A stretch of 64,000 nucleotides of DNA from Aquimonas sp964586455. Lineage in GTDB: Bacteria > Pseudomonadota > Gammaproteobacteria > Xanthomonadales > Xanthomonadaceae. Within the stretch, counting starts at the first letter, position 1; each line of letters begins with the position of its first letter. Where the stretch lies: contig CAZPHV010000002.1 in the NCBI GenBank assembly GCA_964586455.1, positions 62,001-126,000 of the forward strand. Reading direction: 5' to 3'. The notes beneath the pieces are model-generated. The model had not been told where the DNA came from, did not search any database, and worked only from the letters and a program-made list of their open reading frames with translations. Both the position numbers and the translations under genes were made by a program. Positions 34,106-42,675 of this stretch are shown here, piece after piece.

Positions 34106-34759
34106 ATGGCAGTTGATTTCGAACAGGCCCGCTTTGCGATGGTCGAGCAGCAAGTCCGCCCCTGGGAGGTGCTGGACTTCCGCGTGCTGGACGTGATCGG
34201 CAGCGTCAAGCGCGAGGATTTCGCCCCGCCGCGCCACCGCAAGCTCGCCTACGCCGACCTCGCGCTGCCGCTGGAACACGGCGAATTCATGCTTAAACCT
34301 GTCATCGAAGGTCGGCTGCTGCAGGCGCTGGACCTCTCGCCCGAGCAGGAGGTGCTCGAAGTGGGCACCGGCAGCGCCTATCTGACGGCCTGCCTGTCGT
34401 CCCTCGCCCGCGCCGTGCACAGCATCGAGCTGCACCCCGATTTCATCGAGCGCGCGCGCGCTCGGCTGCTTGCTGCCGGCTGCACCAACGTCAGCGTCGA
34501 GCAGGGCGATGCGCTCAGCTTCCAGCCGGGTCGCCAGTTCGATGCTGTCGCCATCGGCGGCGCCGTCGCCGAAGTGCCGCAACGCTTCCTCGACTGGGTC
34601 CGTCCGGGCGGCAAGTTGTTCGTGATCCGCGGCCAGAGCCCCGTGCAGGAAGCCGTGCTCTACACCCGCGCGGATCACGGCTGGGCGGTTGAAAGCCTGT
34701 TCGAAACCGATGTCCCCTATCTCCACGGCGCCGAACCCGTACAGCGTTTTGCGCTGTAG
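34106..34759 (+). CDS. Protein-L-isoaspartate O-methyltransferase family protein
   Basis: 217 residues. A SAM-dependent methyltransferase related to Pcm, which repairs isoaspartyl residues. SAM motif 'VLEVGTGSAYLTACLSSLA'; 'IELHPDFIERARARL' and 'FDAVAIGGAVAEVP' follow. The usual N-terminal 'EQQVRPWEVLD' is present. The ATG at 34106 with AGGA upstream is preferred to 34091. It precedes tolC by 37 bases. Whether it repairs proteins or has another acceptor is not shown. Confidence 0.85.
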   Translation: MAVDFEQARFAMVEQQVRPWEVLDFRVLDVIGSVKREDFAPPRHRKLAYADLALPLEHGEFMLKPVIEGRLLQALDLSPEQEVLEVGTGSAYLTACLSSLARAVHSIELHPDFIERARARLLAAGCTNVSVEQGDALSFQPGRQFDAVAIGGAVAEVPQRFLDWVRPGGKLFVIRGQSPVQEAVLYTRADHGWAVESLFETDVPYLHGAEPVQRFAL

Positions 34760-34796
34760 GCCACGCCCCTCGCCTCCGCTCGCCAAAGGAACTGCC

Positions 34797-36215
34797 ATGC
34801 GATTGCCCAGCCTGCGTCCCCTCTGTTTCGCTCTCGCCCTTGCGGCCGCCAGCACCGCCGGCGCCGCCGACCTGATGCAGGCCTATGAACTCGCCCGCAT
34901 GAGCGACCCGCAGCTCGCTGCGATCGAATCTCAGCGACTGGCGACGGGCGAAGGTGTCAACCAGAATCGTTCGACGCTGCTGCCTCAGCTGGGCGCGACC
35001 GCCGGCTTCAGTGATAGCCAGAGCAAGAGCTCGCGCTTCGGCCTTACCGAGCTGCCCTCCGGCGAGCTGGGTTTCGGCCGCGAAAGCTCGCGCGGCGAAG
35101 GTCGTTCCCGCGACTGGAGCATCACGCTTCAGCAGAGCCTGTACGACCACAGCAACTACGCCCGCCTGCGCGCCAGTCGTTCCCGCGCCTCCAGTGCCGA
35201 TGCCGACTACGACGCTGCGGTCGATGCGCTCGCGCTGCGAGTCGCGCAGGCCTACTTCACGACCTTGACGGCGGTGGACAGCCTGATCTTCGCGCGTGCC
35301 GACGAGCGTGCGGTCAAGCGCCAGCTGGATCAGGCCGACCAGCGCTTCGAGGTGGGCTTGACCGCAATCACCGACGTGCACGAAGCCCGCGCTCGCTATG
35401 ACGGCTCACGCGCGGCGGCGATCAATGCCGAGAACGCGCTCGACGACGCCCGTGAGGCGCTGGCGGAGCTGACCGGACAGTACCTTCAGAACCTGAGCGG
35501 GCTGGATGAGAACTTCAGTCCCGGCATGCCCGAGCCCGCCGATCTTGAGCAGTGGGTGCAGACCGCACTCGGCGAGAATCCGGTGCTGCGCTCGCGCGCA
35601 CTGGCGCTTGAAGCATCCCAGCACGACATCGCCAGCGCCCGCGCTGCCCATCTGCCGACGCTCGGCCTGACTGCCCGTCGAAGCGGCGGCCCCAGCTGGG
35701 GCGATACCGAACTGGCAACCGGCATCGTGCGCCCGAGCAGCAGCGAAACCCTGGGCAGCTCGATCGGTGTCAGCTTGAATGTTCCGCTCTACACCGGCGG
35801 GCGCGTGCAGTCGCAGGTCCGCCAAGCCGTGCACACGCGCGATGCGACCGAGGATCGGCTGGAGCAGGAGCGCCGCGCAGTCACTCGTCAGACCCGCAAT
35901 TCCTATCGCGCAGTGGTCGCGGGCATTTCCGAAATCGAAGCCCGACGCCAGGCGCTGGTGTCGGCCCGCAGCGCGCTGGAAGCCACCGAGGCCGGGTTTG
36001 AGGTCGGCACCCGCACCATCGTCGACGTGCTGCTCTCACAGCAGGTGCTGACCAGCGCCCAGCGCGACTACTCCAACGCCCGCCACAACTTCCTGGTCAA
36101 CGGCCTGGCGCTGAAGCAGTCGGCCGGCGTAATCGACATCAAGGACATCGCGGCGGTCAACCGACTGCTGGTGCGTGACGCGGAAGCCGCACTGGCGGAG
36201 TTCGAGCGCGACTGA
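34797..36215 (+). CDS. tolC: TolC family outer-membrane efflux channel
   Basis: 472 residues. Signal peptide to about residue 24 ('ALALAAASTAGAADLMQAYE'), then two repeats of the outer-membrane efflux protein domain: 'SITLQQSLYDHSNYARLRAS' and 'GVSLNVPLYTGGRVQSQVRQ'. It forms the trimeric exit duct used by RND and other tripartite systems. The ATG at 34797 has AAAGGA upstream. It likely serves the RND pump encoded 1 kb away as well as others. Confidence 0.94.
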   Translation: MRLPSLRPLCFALALAAASTAGAADLMQAYELARMSDPQLAAIESQRLATGEGVNQNRSTLLPQLGATAGFSDSQSKSSRFGLTELPSGELGFGRESSRGEGRSRDWSITLQQSLYDHSNYARLRASRSRASSADADYDAAVDALALRVAQAYFTTLTAVDSLIFARADERAVKRQLDQADQRFEVGLTAITDVHEARARYDGSRAAAINAENALDDAREALAELTGQYLQNLSGLDENFSPGMPEPADLEQWVQTALGENPVLRSRALALEASQHDIASARAAHLPTLGLTARRSGGPSWGDTELATGIVRPSSSETLGSSIGVSLNVPLYTGGRVQSQVRQAVHTRDATEDRLEQERRAVTRQTRNSYRAVVAGISEIEARRQALVSARSALEATEAGFEVGTRTIVDVLLSQQVLTSAQRDYSNARHNFLVNGLALKQSAGVIDIKDIAAVNRLLVRDAEAALAEFERD

Positions 36216-36246
36216 ACCTTGGCGGCTCATCGCCAGAGTTGGACCA

Positions 36247-36278
36247 ACGGGGCGCCTGCGGGCGCCCCGTTGCGTTTC
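36247..36278 (+). terminator. Rho-independent terminator after tolC
   Basis: A perfect 12-bp stem CAACGGGGCGCC-TGCG-GGCGCCCCGTTG followed by CGTTT, 32 bases after the tolC stop. Confidence 0.85.
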
Positions 36279-36308
36279 CGGCGGCAGCAAAGCCCGGCGC
36301 GGGCCGGT

Positions 36309-36737
36309 TCAGCCAGCGATGTACTGCTGCAGTTGCTCGATCTCCTGCTCCTGCTCGCGGATCACCCACTTAAGGAGGTCACCGATCGAGATCAGACCAA
36401 CCACTGCATCGGCGTCGACCACCGGCAGGTGGCGAATGCGACGCTCGCTAACGATCTGCATGCAGCGGCGGATATCCTCGCCCGGCGCCACCGTGATGAC
36501 CGGGCTCGACATGATGTCGGCTACCGGCGTGTCCTGTGAACTGCGTCCTTTGAGGATCACCTTGCGGGCGTAGTCGCGCTCGGTGGCAATTCCGACCAAC
36601 TGCTCGCCGCGCATCACCAGTACCGAGCCGATTGCGTGCTCGGCCATTAATCGAATCGCCTCAAGCACGGGCGTCTGCTCGGTCACGCAGACGACCTGCG
36701 CCGTCTTGCCCTCAAGGATCTGTCGGATGCTGTGCAT
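36309..36737 (-). CDS. CBS-domain protein
   Basis: 142 residues made of two CBS motifs: about 10-65 ('TPVLEAIRLMAEHAIGSVLV', 'LVGIATERDYARKVILKG') and about 75-130 ('MSSPVITVAPGEDIRRCM', 'IRHLPVVDADAVVGLISIGD'). Such pairs bind adenosine nucleotides and act as energy sensors. No effector domain is fused. ATG at 36737 with GGAGG upstream was chosen over 36863. Its partner is unknown. Confidence 0.92.
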   Translation of the reverse strand: MHSIRQILEGKTAQVVCVTEQTPVLEAIRLMAEHAIGSVLVMRGEQLVGIATERDYARKVILKGRSSQDTPVADIMSSPVITVAPGEDIRRCMQIVSERRIRHLPVVDADAVVGLISIGDLLKWVIREQEQEIEQLQQYIAG

Positions 36738-36916
36738 GCCGCTGGCCTCCCCTCTGGTGTTGATGTGGCTTGGACTATACGCCCGGTGAAGCCGGGATTC
36801 GGGATTGGACTTGGAAGGCTGAGGCCGCCCTGCCTGCGCAGCTTCGCCGGGCGCTTGGGTCACTCATGCAGGGTCATGGGTCCAGAGCGCACGCCCCACA
36901 CTGCTTCGGTCGCAAC

Positions 36917-36965
36917 GAATCCCGAATCCCGAATCCCGAATCCCGAATCCCGAATCCCGAATCCC
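36917..36965. repeat. Heptamer tandem repeat (GAATCCC)x7
   Basis: Seven perfect, contiguous copies of GAATCCC, ending 6 bases before the stop of the NtrY-like gene. It is intergenic and prone to slippage; copy number is likely to vary among strains. Confidence 0.95.
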
Positions 36966-36971
36966 CAGCTC

Positions 36972-39107
36972 TCAACACGGCAAACGCAGCACGAAACGGG
37001 CGCCGCCTTCGGCGCGCGGCTCGGCCAGCAGCTGGCCGCCGTGTTCTTCGGCAATCCGTCGAGAGATCGCAAGACCCAGGCCGGAGCCCCTCGGCTTGCT
37101 GCTGCGGTAGGGCTCGAACCAGTCTGCGGAGAAGCCCTCGGGCAGACCGGGGCCGTCATCCTCGACGCTGAGGTCGAGCCACTGACGCGCACCGCTGGAT
37201 GCAGGCGCCAACGCTACCCGAAGCAGCAGCCGCGGCCGCTCAGCGCTGGCCTCCTGCGCGTTCTTGATCAGGTTGTGCAGCACCTGCCGCAAGCGTCCGG
37301 CGTCGGCGCGGACGCGCGGAAGGTCGATCGGAAAATCGCGCTGCAGCTCGACCTGCGGATCGTGTTCATACAGCTCCAGCACCTCGTCGGCGACCCGGGC
37401 GACGTCGGTCTCAACCAATGCCAACTGGGGCGGACGCGCGTACTCACCGAAGGCGTTGACCAGGGTCTTCAGCGCATCGACCTGGGCGACGATGGTGTGG
37501 GTGGCCCGATCCACAACCTCGGCTTCGGCCGCCGCCAACTGCGGCAGCACGCGCCGCCGCAGGCGCTCGGCCGACAGCTGGATCGGCGTCAGCGGATTCT
37601 TGACCTCGTGCGCAAGCCGGCGCGCGACTTCCGACCAGGCCGCATCGCGGCGCGCGCGGTCGATCGCGGTGGTGTCGTCGACCACCAGCACCTGACCGCC
37701 GTCGGGCAGTCGGGCCCCGCGCAGCAGCAGCAGGCGACGCTCGCCCGCGGACTCCATCACCAGCTCCTCGCGCCACTCCGGCGCGCCCTCACGCAGGCGC
37801 TGAGCGGCCGTGTCGACCAAGGCCGCCAGCGACGGGCATCGCTCGCCCAGCTGCGCCAGCGGAAGGCCTTGCAGGGCCGCCATCGGCAGACCTGCCAGCT
37901 CAGCCGCCGCCGCGTTTGCACCGCGCAGTCGCCCCTCAGGCTCGACCACCAGCACCGCGGAGGACAGCCGCGCCAGTACGGTTTCGAGAAAGGCGCGCTG
38001 GCGCTCGGTTTCGGCCGCGCTGGCCGCCGCGCGCTCGCGGCTGGCGGCAAGCTCGACCGTCATCCGGTTGAAGCTCTCGACCAGGAAACCGAGCTCGTCG
38101 CCGCGCGGCGGGACATCTACGGGCTCCAGGCGGCCCGCCGCCACCGCGCGTGTGGCCGCCGCCAAGCGACCGATCGGCGACACCAGTCGACGCGCCAGAT
38201 CGAACGCGATCAGCACGGCAAGGAACACCGACAGCAGGGCCACCAGGCTCAGGATCAGCACAAACACCTGGATCAGCGAATCGCGCAGGAACAGCGCCTG
38301 CCGGGTTCCGAAGGCGGCCGCTTCGACCTGCGCGCTCAGCTCCACCAGCCGCGGCGGCAGGGCGAAGAGCGTCTGCACCACCTGGCGGCGTTCGAAATCG
38401 GCCGCCTGCAGGACACGCAGGTAGTCGACCTCGCCAACGCGCACCTGGTCGATCACGCGGCCGCGCGCTGACAACGCCGACAGCGCGTTCTCGTCGGGTG
38501 GCGCAGGCAGCAACAGCTGCGGTGCGGCAGCGGCGATGTGGCGAATGCGCCCATCGTTCTCGAACAGTACGATCTGAGCGGCACCCACTTCGTCCAGCGA
38601 GCGCTCGACAGCATTGGCGAGTTCAAAACGTTCCGCGCGCAGCTGCAGCAGGACCCGCTCGGCGCGCGCCATCGCATCGTCGCGGCGGTCCTGCAGCTGC
38701 AGCCGGGCGAGTTCGAGCGCGCTGTCCATCGCTTCGACGGTGTTGGCGCGCAGCCAGCTGTCGACGCTGGCGCCCACAAAGCGCGCGCCAAACGCGAACA
38801 CCAGCAGCACGGGCGGCAGCGACAGCGCCAGCATCAGCACCAGCAGGCGGCGGGTCAGGCGTGCGCCGGGCTCGCCGGCACGCAGCTGTCGTCGCAGTTT
38901 GAGCAGGCGGCCGGCGATCGCCAGGGCCAACACCAGCACCGCACCGCCTGCCGCCAGGAACACCCAGGGGTAGAGTCCCGCATAGCGCGTGCCCAAGCCC
39001 TCGGCGCTGGCGGCCAGGTACAGGGCTGAGAACACCAGCGCGAGAACGCCGAGCGACAGCACGATCGCGCCCGCCCGCCGTGGCCACTTGAAGCCGCGAG
39101 CGCTCAT
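36972..39107 (-). CDS. NtrY-like membrane sensor histidine kinase
   Basis: 711 residues. Membrane helices at about 12-34, 46-68, 87-109 and 278-302, with an extracytoplasmic segment between the last two, then HAMP (about 303-355), PAS (about 370-480), the H-box with H500 ('RRLAHEVKNPLTPIQL') and HATPase ('HNLIKNAQEAS', 'GSGLGLAISRRIAEEHGG'). The architecture is that of NtrY. The ATG overlaps the DUF4390 stop (ATGA), so it belongs to the rsmB operon. No NtrX-type regulator follows on this strand. Confidence 0.92.
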   Translation of the reverse strand: MSARGFKWPRRAGAIVLSLGVLALVFSALYLAASAEGLGTRYAGLYPWVFLAAGGAVLVLALAIAGRLLKLRRQLRAGEPGARLTRRLLVLMLALSLPPVLLVFAFGARFVGASVDSWLRANTVEAMDSALELARLQLQDRRDDAMARAERVLLQLRAERFELANAVERSLDEVGAAQIVLFENDGRIRHIAAAAPQLLLPAPPDENALSALSARGRVIDQVRVGEVDYLRVLQAADFERRQVVQTLFALPPRLVELSAQVEAAAFGTRQALFLRDSLIQVFVLILSLVALLSVFLAVLIAFDLARRLVSPIGRLAAATRAVAAGRLEPVDVPPRGDELGFLVESFNRMTVELAASRERAAASAAETERQRAFLETVLARLSSAVLVVEPEGRLRGANAAAAELAGLPMAALQGLPLAQLGERCPSLAALVDTAAQRLREGAPEWREELVMESAGERRLLLLRGARLPDGGQVLVVDDTTAIDRARRDAAWSEVARRLAHEVKNPLTPIQLSAERLRRRVLPQLAAAEAEVVDRATHTIVAQVDALKTLVNAFGEYARPPQLALVETDVARVADEVLELYEHDPQVELQRDFPIDLPRVRADAGRLRQVLHNLIKNAQEASAERPRLLLRVALAPASSGARQWLDLSVEDDGPGLPEGFSADWFEPYRSSKPRGSGLGLAISRRIAEEHGGQLLAEPRAEGGARFVLRLPC

Positions 39108-39625
39108 GAACCTGCCGCCGCGGCGAGCTCGAACGGCGCCGCCTGCAGGCGCCAGTCCTGCAGCCCGATCAAAGCCGGAAAACGCAGCGGTGCGGGCAGG
39201 GCCGAGCGCTCCAGCTGCAGGCTCACCGCGATATCGCAGCCGGCAGCCTCGACCGGCAGCTCGATACGGACGCGATCCAGTGCCGCCAGCAGGGCGCCGC
39301 GACGGGCAAAGCGTCGACCCTGCGGCGCGGCCTGCCAGCGCATCTCGTACTCGCTGGCCAGTGGGTAGTAGCGCAGCCACAGGCTGCGCACCACGCGCTC
39401 GCGGCCCATGCAGTAGTCGATCCGGTAGTCGAGGCGCAGCGCGATGCCGTTCGACAGTGCTTCCAGCATGTTCGGCTGAAAGTCGAGTCGCTGCTGAACG
39501 TCGAGCTGCAGCACATCGCCGCGCTGGCGCAGGCGAACGTCTTCGATCACCGCGCGCGGCGCCTGCTGTGCAGTGCAGGCGCTCAAGAGCAGGCACAGCA
39601 GGGCGAGCGCTGCGCGGGTGGGCAC
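39104..39625 (-). CDS. DUF4390 family lipoprotein-like protein
   Basis: About 173 residues. A signal segment with possible lipobox 'LLLSAC' is followed by a beta-rich DUF4390 domain ('DVQQRLDFQPNMLEALSNGI', 'LWLRYYPLASEYEMRW'). The start is a GTG at 39625, five bases after the rsmB stop region; earlier codons lie inside rsmB. It lies between rsmB and the NtrY-like kinase and overlaps the latter, so it may act with that sensor. Function not established. Confidence 0.8.
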   Translation of the reverse strand: MPTRAALALLCLLLSACTAQQAPRAVIEDVRLRQRGDVLQLDVQQRLDFQPNMLEALSNGIALRLDYRIDYCMGRERVVRSLWLRYYPLASEYEMRWQAAPQGRRFARRGALLAALDRVRIELPVEAAGCDIAVSLQLERSALPAPLRFPALIGLQDWRLQAAPFELAAAAGS

Positions 39626-39629
39626 CGAC

Positions 39630-40985
39630 TCAGCGCTTGAGCAGTGCGGCCACAAAGAAACCATCGCCATCGCCTTCGCCGGGAAGGCGCTGGAAGCCGC
39701 GCCCGCTGGGCCGGCCGAAGCGCGCCTCCAGGGGCAGGGCCTCGGCATCGGCGTGGGCCGCGAGGAAGGCATCGATCTGGCGCTCGTTCTCGTCTTTCAG
39801 CACGGAGCAGGTCGCATAGACTAAGCGCCCGCCCGCAGCCAGCAAAGGCCACAGCGCACGCAGCAGGCGGGCCTGCTGGGCCGCCAGTGCGGGCACGTCT
39901 TCGGCGCGCCGATGCAGCAGGATGTCGGGCTGCCGACGGATCACGCCGGTGCCGCTGCAGGGGGCGTCGATCAGGATCCGATCGAAGGGACGACCGTCCC
40001 ACCACTCTTCGGTATGCGCGGCGTCCGCTGTGCGCAGCTCGGCGCGCAGGCCCAAGCGCTCAAAGGTCTGCTGCACGCGCTCGAGGCGCTTGGCGTCGCT
40101 GTCCAGCGCCAGCAGCTCGGCGCCCGTCTCGGCAATCTGCGCGGCCTTGCCACCGGGCGCTGCACACGCATCCAGCACGCGCTGTCCTGGGCCTGCGTCG
40201 AGCGCGGCAACAGCGCCTTGTGCGGCGATGTCCTGCACCACGAAGCGTCCGCGCGCGAAGCCAGGCAGGCGCGTTGGATCGCCGCCATCAAGCAGTGCCA
40301 GCGCGGCGCCTTCGATCCGCTCGACGCGGACATCGGCCTCCGCGAAATCCTGCGCGAGCTGGGCTGCACCTGATGCGCCGCCACGTGCACGCAGCCACAG
40401 CGGGGCCTGCCGAAGATTGGCCTGCAGCACTGTGTCGTAATCGTTCGGCCAATCGCGCTGCAGTGCTTCAAGCAGCCAGCCCGGATGCGCGTGCGCGGCC
40501 TGCTCCGCTTCGCTGCCCGCGGGCAGCTGAGCTCGCTCGCGCAGGAAGCGGCGCAGAACCGCGTTGACCAGGCCGACATGGCGCGGGAAACCCAGCACGC
40601 GCGCAGCCTCGGCGGTTGACGCCACGGCCGCGTGCTCGGGCAGACCGAGCTGCTCAAGCTGGGCGAAGCCGACCGCGAGCAGCAGGCCGATGCTGCGCGC
40701 GGCGGTGGGAAGAGGTTTGTCGAGCAATGCTTCGAGCAGCACTGCATCACGCGCACGGCGGCGCAGCGCGGCATGGCAGAGCGCCTCACACAGCGCACGA
40801 TCGCGACTGTCGCGCAGCGCAGGCAGCCGCTGTGCCAACACGGCTTTCAGCGAGCGCCCTGCCGTGACATCGGCCAGCACCCGCGCCGCGGTGGCGCGGG
40901 TCAAGGCGCCGGGCACGGCTATCTCGCCCGAGGGTCGGCGGGGACCGCTCGAACTCGCCGGGGCGCCGGGCTTGCGCGCACTCAC
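39630..40985 (-). CDS. rsmB: 16S rRNA m5C967 methyltransferase RsmB
   Basis: 451 residues. An N-terminal NusB-like RNA-binding domain (about 28-165) and a C-terminal SAM methyltransferase: 'VLDACAAPGGKAAQIAE', 'ILIDAPCSGTGVIRRQPDI' and the catalytic cysteine in 'VYATCSVLKDENE'. It modifies C967 of 16S rRNA. The N-terminus carries an extra disordered 25 residues. The ATG overlaps the fmt stop. Confidence 0.96.
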   Translation of the reverse strand: MSARKPGAPASSSGPRRPSGEIAVPGALTRATAARVLADVTAGRSLKAVLAQRLPALRDSRDRALCEALCHAALRRRARDAVLLEALLDKPLPTAARSIGLLLAVGFAQLEQLGLPEHAAVASTAEAARVLGFPRHVGLVNAVLRRFLRERAQLPAGSEAEQAAHAHPGWLLEALQRDWPNDYDTVLQANLRQAPLWLRARGGASGAAQLAQDFAEADVRVERIEGAALALLDGGDPTRLPGFARGRFVVQDIAAQGAVAALDAGPGQRVLDACAAPGGKAAQIAETGAELLALDSDAKRLERVQQTFERLGLRAELRTADAAHTEEWWDGRPFDRILIDAPCSGTGVIRRQPDILLHRRAEDVPALAAQQARLLRALWPLLAAGGRLVYATCSVLKDENERQIDAFLAAHADAEALPLEARFGRPSGRGFQRLPGEGDGDGFFVAALLKR

Positions 40986-41917
40986 GGCAGCAGCGGCGTG
41001 CGCCGCGCGTTGAGGTAGTCAGCCACCGGCTGTGCTCGCCCGCCTTCGCGCTGGATGCGGGTCAGGCGCAGGGCACCCTCGCCGCAGGCGATGTCGATGC
41101 CCGCGGCACTGGCGGCGAGCACGCTGCCGGGCGCGGCATTTGCGGGGCTTTCGATGGCGACGGCGGCGTACACACGCAGGCGCTCCCCGGCCAGCTCGCA
41201 GTCGCAGATCGGCCAAGGGTTGAAGGCGCGCACCCGACGCTCAAGCAGCTCAGCCGGCAGAGTGAAATCGAGACGAGCTTCCGTTTTGTCGAGCTTGTGC
41301 GCGTAGCTGACTCCGATCTCGGGCTGCTCACGTGGCTGCAGTGCCTGGCCCGCGCGCAGCCGGGCCAGACCCTCGCGAAGCACTTCAGCACCCAGCCCGG
41401 CCAGGCGATCGTGCAGGCTTCCGCCCGTGTCATCGGGAGTGATCGGAATGCGCCTCTCCAGCAGCACGGGACCGGTGTCGAGGCCACGCTCCATCTGCAT
41501 CAGGTCGACACCGGTTTCGGCATCGCCGGCTTCGATCGCACGCTGGATCGGCGCCGCGCCGCGCCAGCGCGGCAGCAGGGACGCGTGCAGGTTCCAGCAA
41601 CCGAGGCGGGGGATGTCCAGCACCTTCTGCGGCAGGATCAGGCCGTAGGCGACGACGATCATCAGATCGGGCTCGAGTGCAGCCAACAGAGCGCGCTCGG
41701 CCGGGTCCTTGAAGTTCAGCGGCTGACGTACTTCGATACCGGCAGCCAGTGCGCGCTGCTTGACCGGGCTGGGCTGCAGCAGACGACCGCGACCGGCCGG
41801 ACGATCGGGCTGGGTGTAGACCGCCAGTACGCTGTCCGGGCCGTCGAGAAGCACCTCCAGCGGCGGCACGGAAAATTCCGGCGTGCCCGCGAACACCAGG
41901 CGCAGGGGCTTCGTCAT
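40982..41917 (-). CDS. fmt: Methionyl-tRNA formyltransferase
   Basis: 311 residues. Formylates initiator Met-tRNA using 10-formyl-THF. 'LRLVFAGTPEFSVPPLEVLL' is the start of the N-terminal domain, 'NLHASLLPRWRGAAPIQRAI' the active-site region, and 'GVDLMQMERGLDTGPVL' follows; the C-terminal tRNA-binding domain is complete. The ATG at 41917 is set by this N-terminus. It lies in a def-fmt-rsmB-DUF4390-kinase string. Confidence 0.97.
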   Translation of the reverse strand: MTKPLRLVFAGTPEFSVPPLEVLLDGPDSVLAVYTQPDRPAGRGRLLQPSPVKQRALAAGIEVRQPLNFKDPAERALLAALEPDLMIVVAYGLILPQKVLDIPRLGCWNLHASLLPRWRGAAPIQRAIEAGDAETGVDLMQMERGLDTGPVLLERRIPITPDDTGGSLHDRLAGLGAEVLREGLARLRAGQALQPREQPEIGVSYAHKLDKTEARLDFTLPAELLERRVRAFNPWPICDCELAGERLRVYAAVAIESPANAAPGSVLAASAAGIDIACGEGALRLTRIQREGGRAQPVADYLNARRTPLLP

Positions 41918-41961
41918 CGTGATGAGTCTCCGCGGACGCGTTGCGTCCGCTGCAGGTTCGA

Positions 41962-42471
41962 TCAGGCCGCGCCGCGGCGCTGCTTGGCCAGCTTCTTGCG
42001 CACCAGATCGCGCTTGAGCGGCGACAGATAGTCGACAAACACCTTGCCGTCGAGATGATCCATCTCGTGCTGGATGCACACCGCCAGCAGGCCGTCGGCC
42101 TTCAGATCGAAGCTCTGCCCGTGGCGATCAAGCGCACGCACGGTGATCTGGTTGGCGCGGGTGACGTCCGCGAAGATGCCGGGCACCGACAGGCAGCCTT
42201 CCTGATAGACCTGATGTCCGTCGCTTTCGATGATCTGCGGATTGATGAACACCCGCGGCTCCGATTTGTCCTCGCTCACGTCCATCACCATGAAGCGCAG
42301 GTGGTGATCCACCTGGGTTGCCGCGAGCCCGATGCCGGGCGCTTCGTACATGGTCTCGAACATGTCGTCGATCAGCTGCTGCAGCGCGGGTGTGAAATCC
42401 GCAGGCAGCACTTCGCGTGCGTGGGTACGCAGGCGCGGGTCGGGAAATTCGAGGATGGGAAGCGTAGCCAT
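41962..42471 (-). CDS. def: Peptide deformylase
   Basis: 169 residues. Removes the formyl group from nascent proteins. All three motifs are present: 'GIGLAATQ', 'EGCLSVPG' and the metal site 'QHEMDHLDG'. The start is 'MATLPILEFPDPRLR' at 42471. It is the first gene of the leftward operon and diverges from the LysM gene. Confidence 0.97.
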   Translation of the reverse strand: MATLPILEFPDPRLRTHAREVLPADFTPALQQLIDDMFETMYEAPGIGLAATQVDHHLRFMVMDVSEDKSEPRVFINPQIIESDGHQVYQEGCLSVPGIFADVTRANQITVRALDRHGQSFDLKADGLLAVCIQHEMDHLDGKVFVDYLSPLKRDLVRKKLAKQRRGAA

Positions 42472-42607
42472 GGCGGCAACCTGGGCGCGCGGGCGCCGAC
42501 AATCAAGACAAGAGACGACGAAATATAGCAGCGATGCGCTGAACGACGCGTCGGGACGCAGTTGCACGCGGGCGAGGTCAGGCCTCCAATGTGTGAACCT
42601 GAACCGT

Positions 42608-42636
42608 TTCTAATCCACAAATCTTTACGCTATAGT
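42608..42636 (+). promoter_or_regulatory. Candidate promoter of the LysM-dprA operon
   Basis: A good -10 TATAGT (42631-42636) lies 39 bases upstream of the LysM start, with a weak -35 (TTCTAA) 17 bp before it. The region is AT-richer than its surroundings. Confidence 0.35.
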
Positions 42637-42675
42637 GCGGCGAAACCTGCTTGGTAAATCAGGTAGATGGCCGCC

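Noticed and set aside
36917..36965. CRISPR array
   Set aside because: Contiguous 7-bp units without spacers; a simple tandem repeat.
36732..38471. 579-codon plus frame containing repeated 'NPESRIP'
   Set aside because: The repeat is only the translated GAATCCC array; the rest is antisense to the kinase gene.
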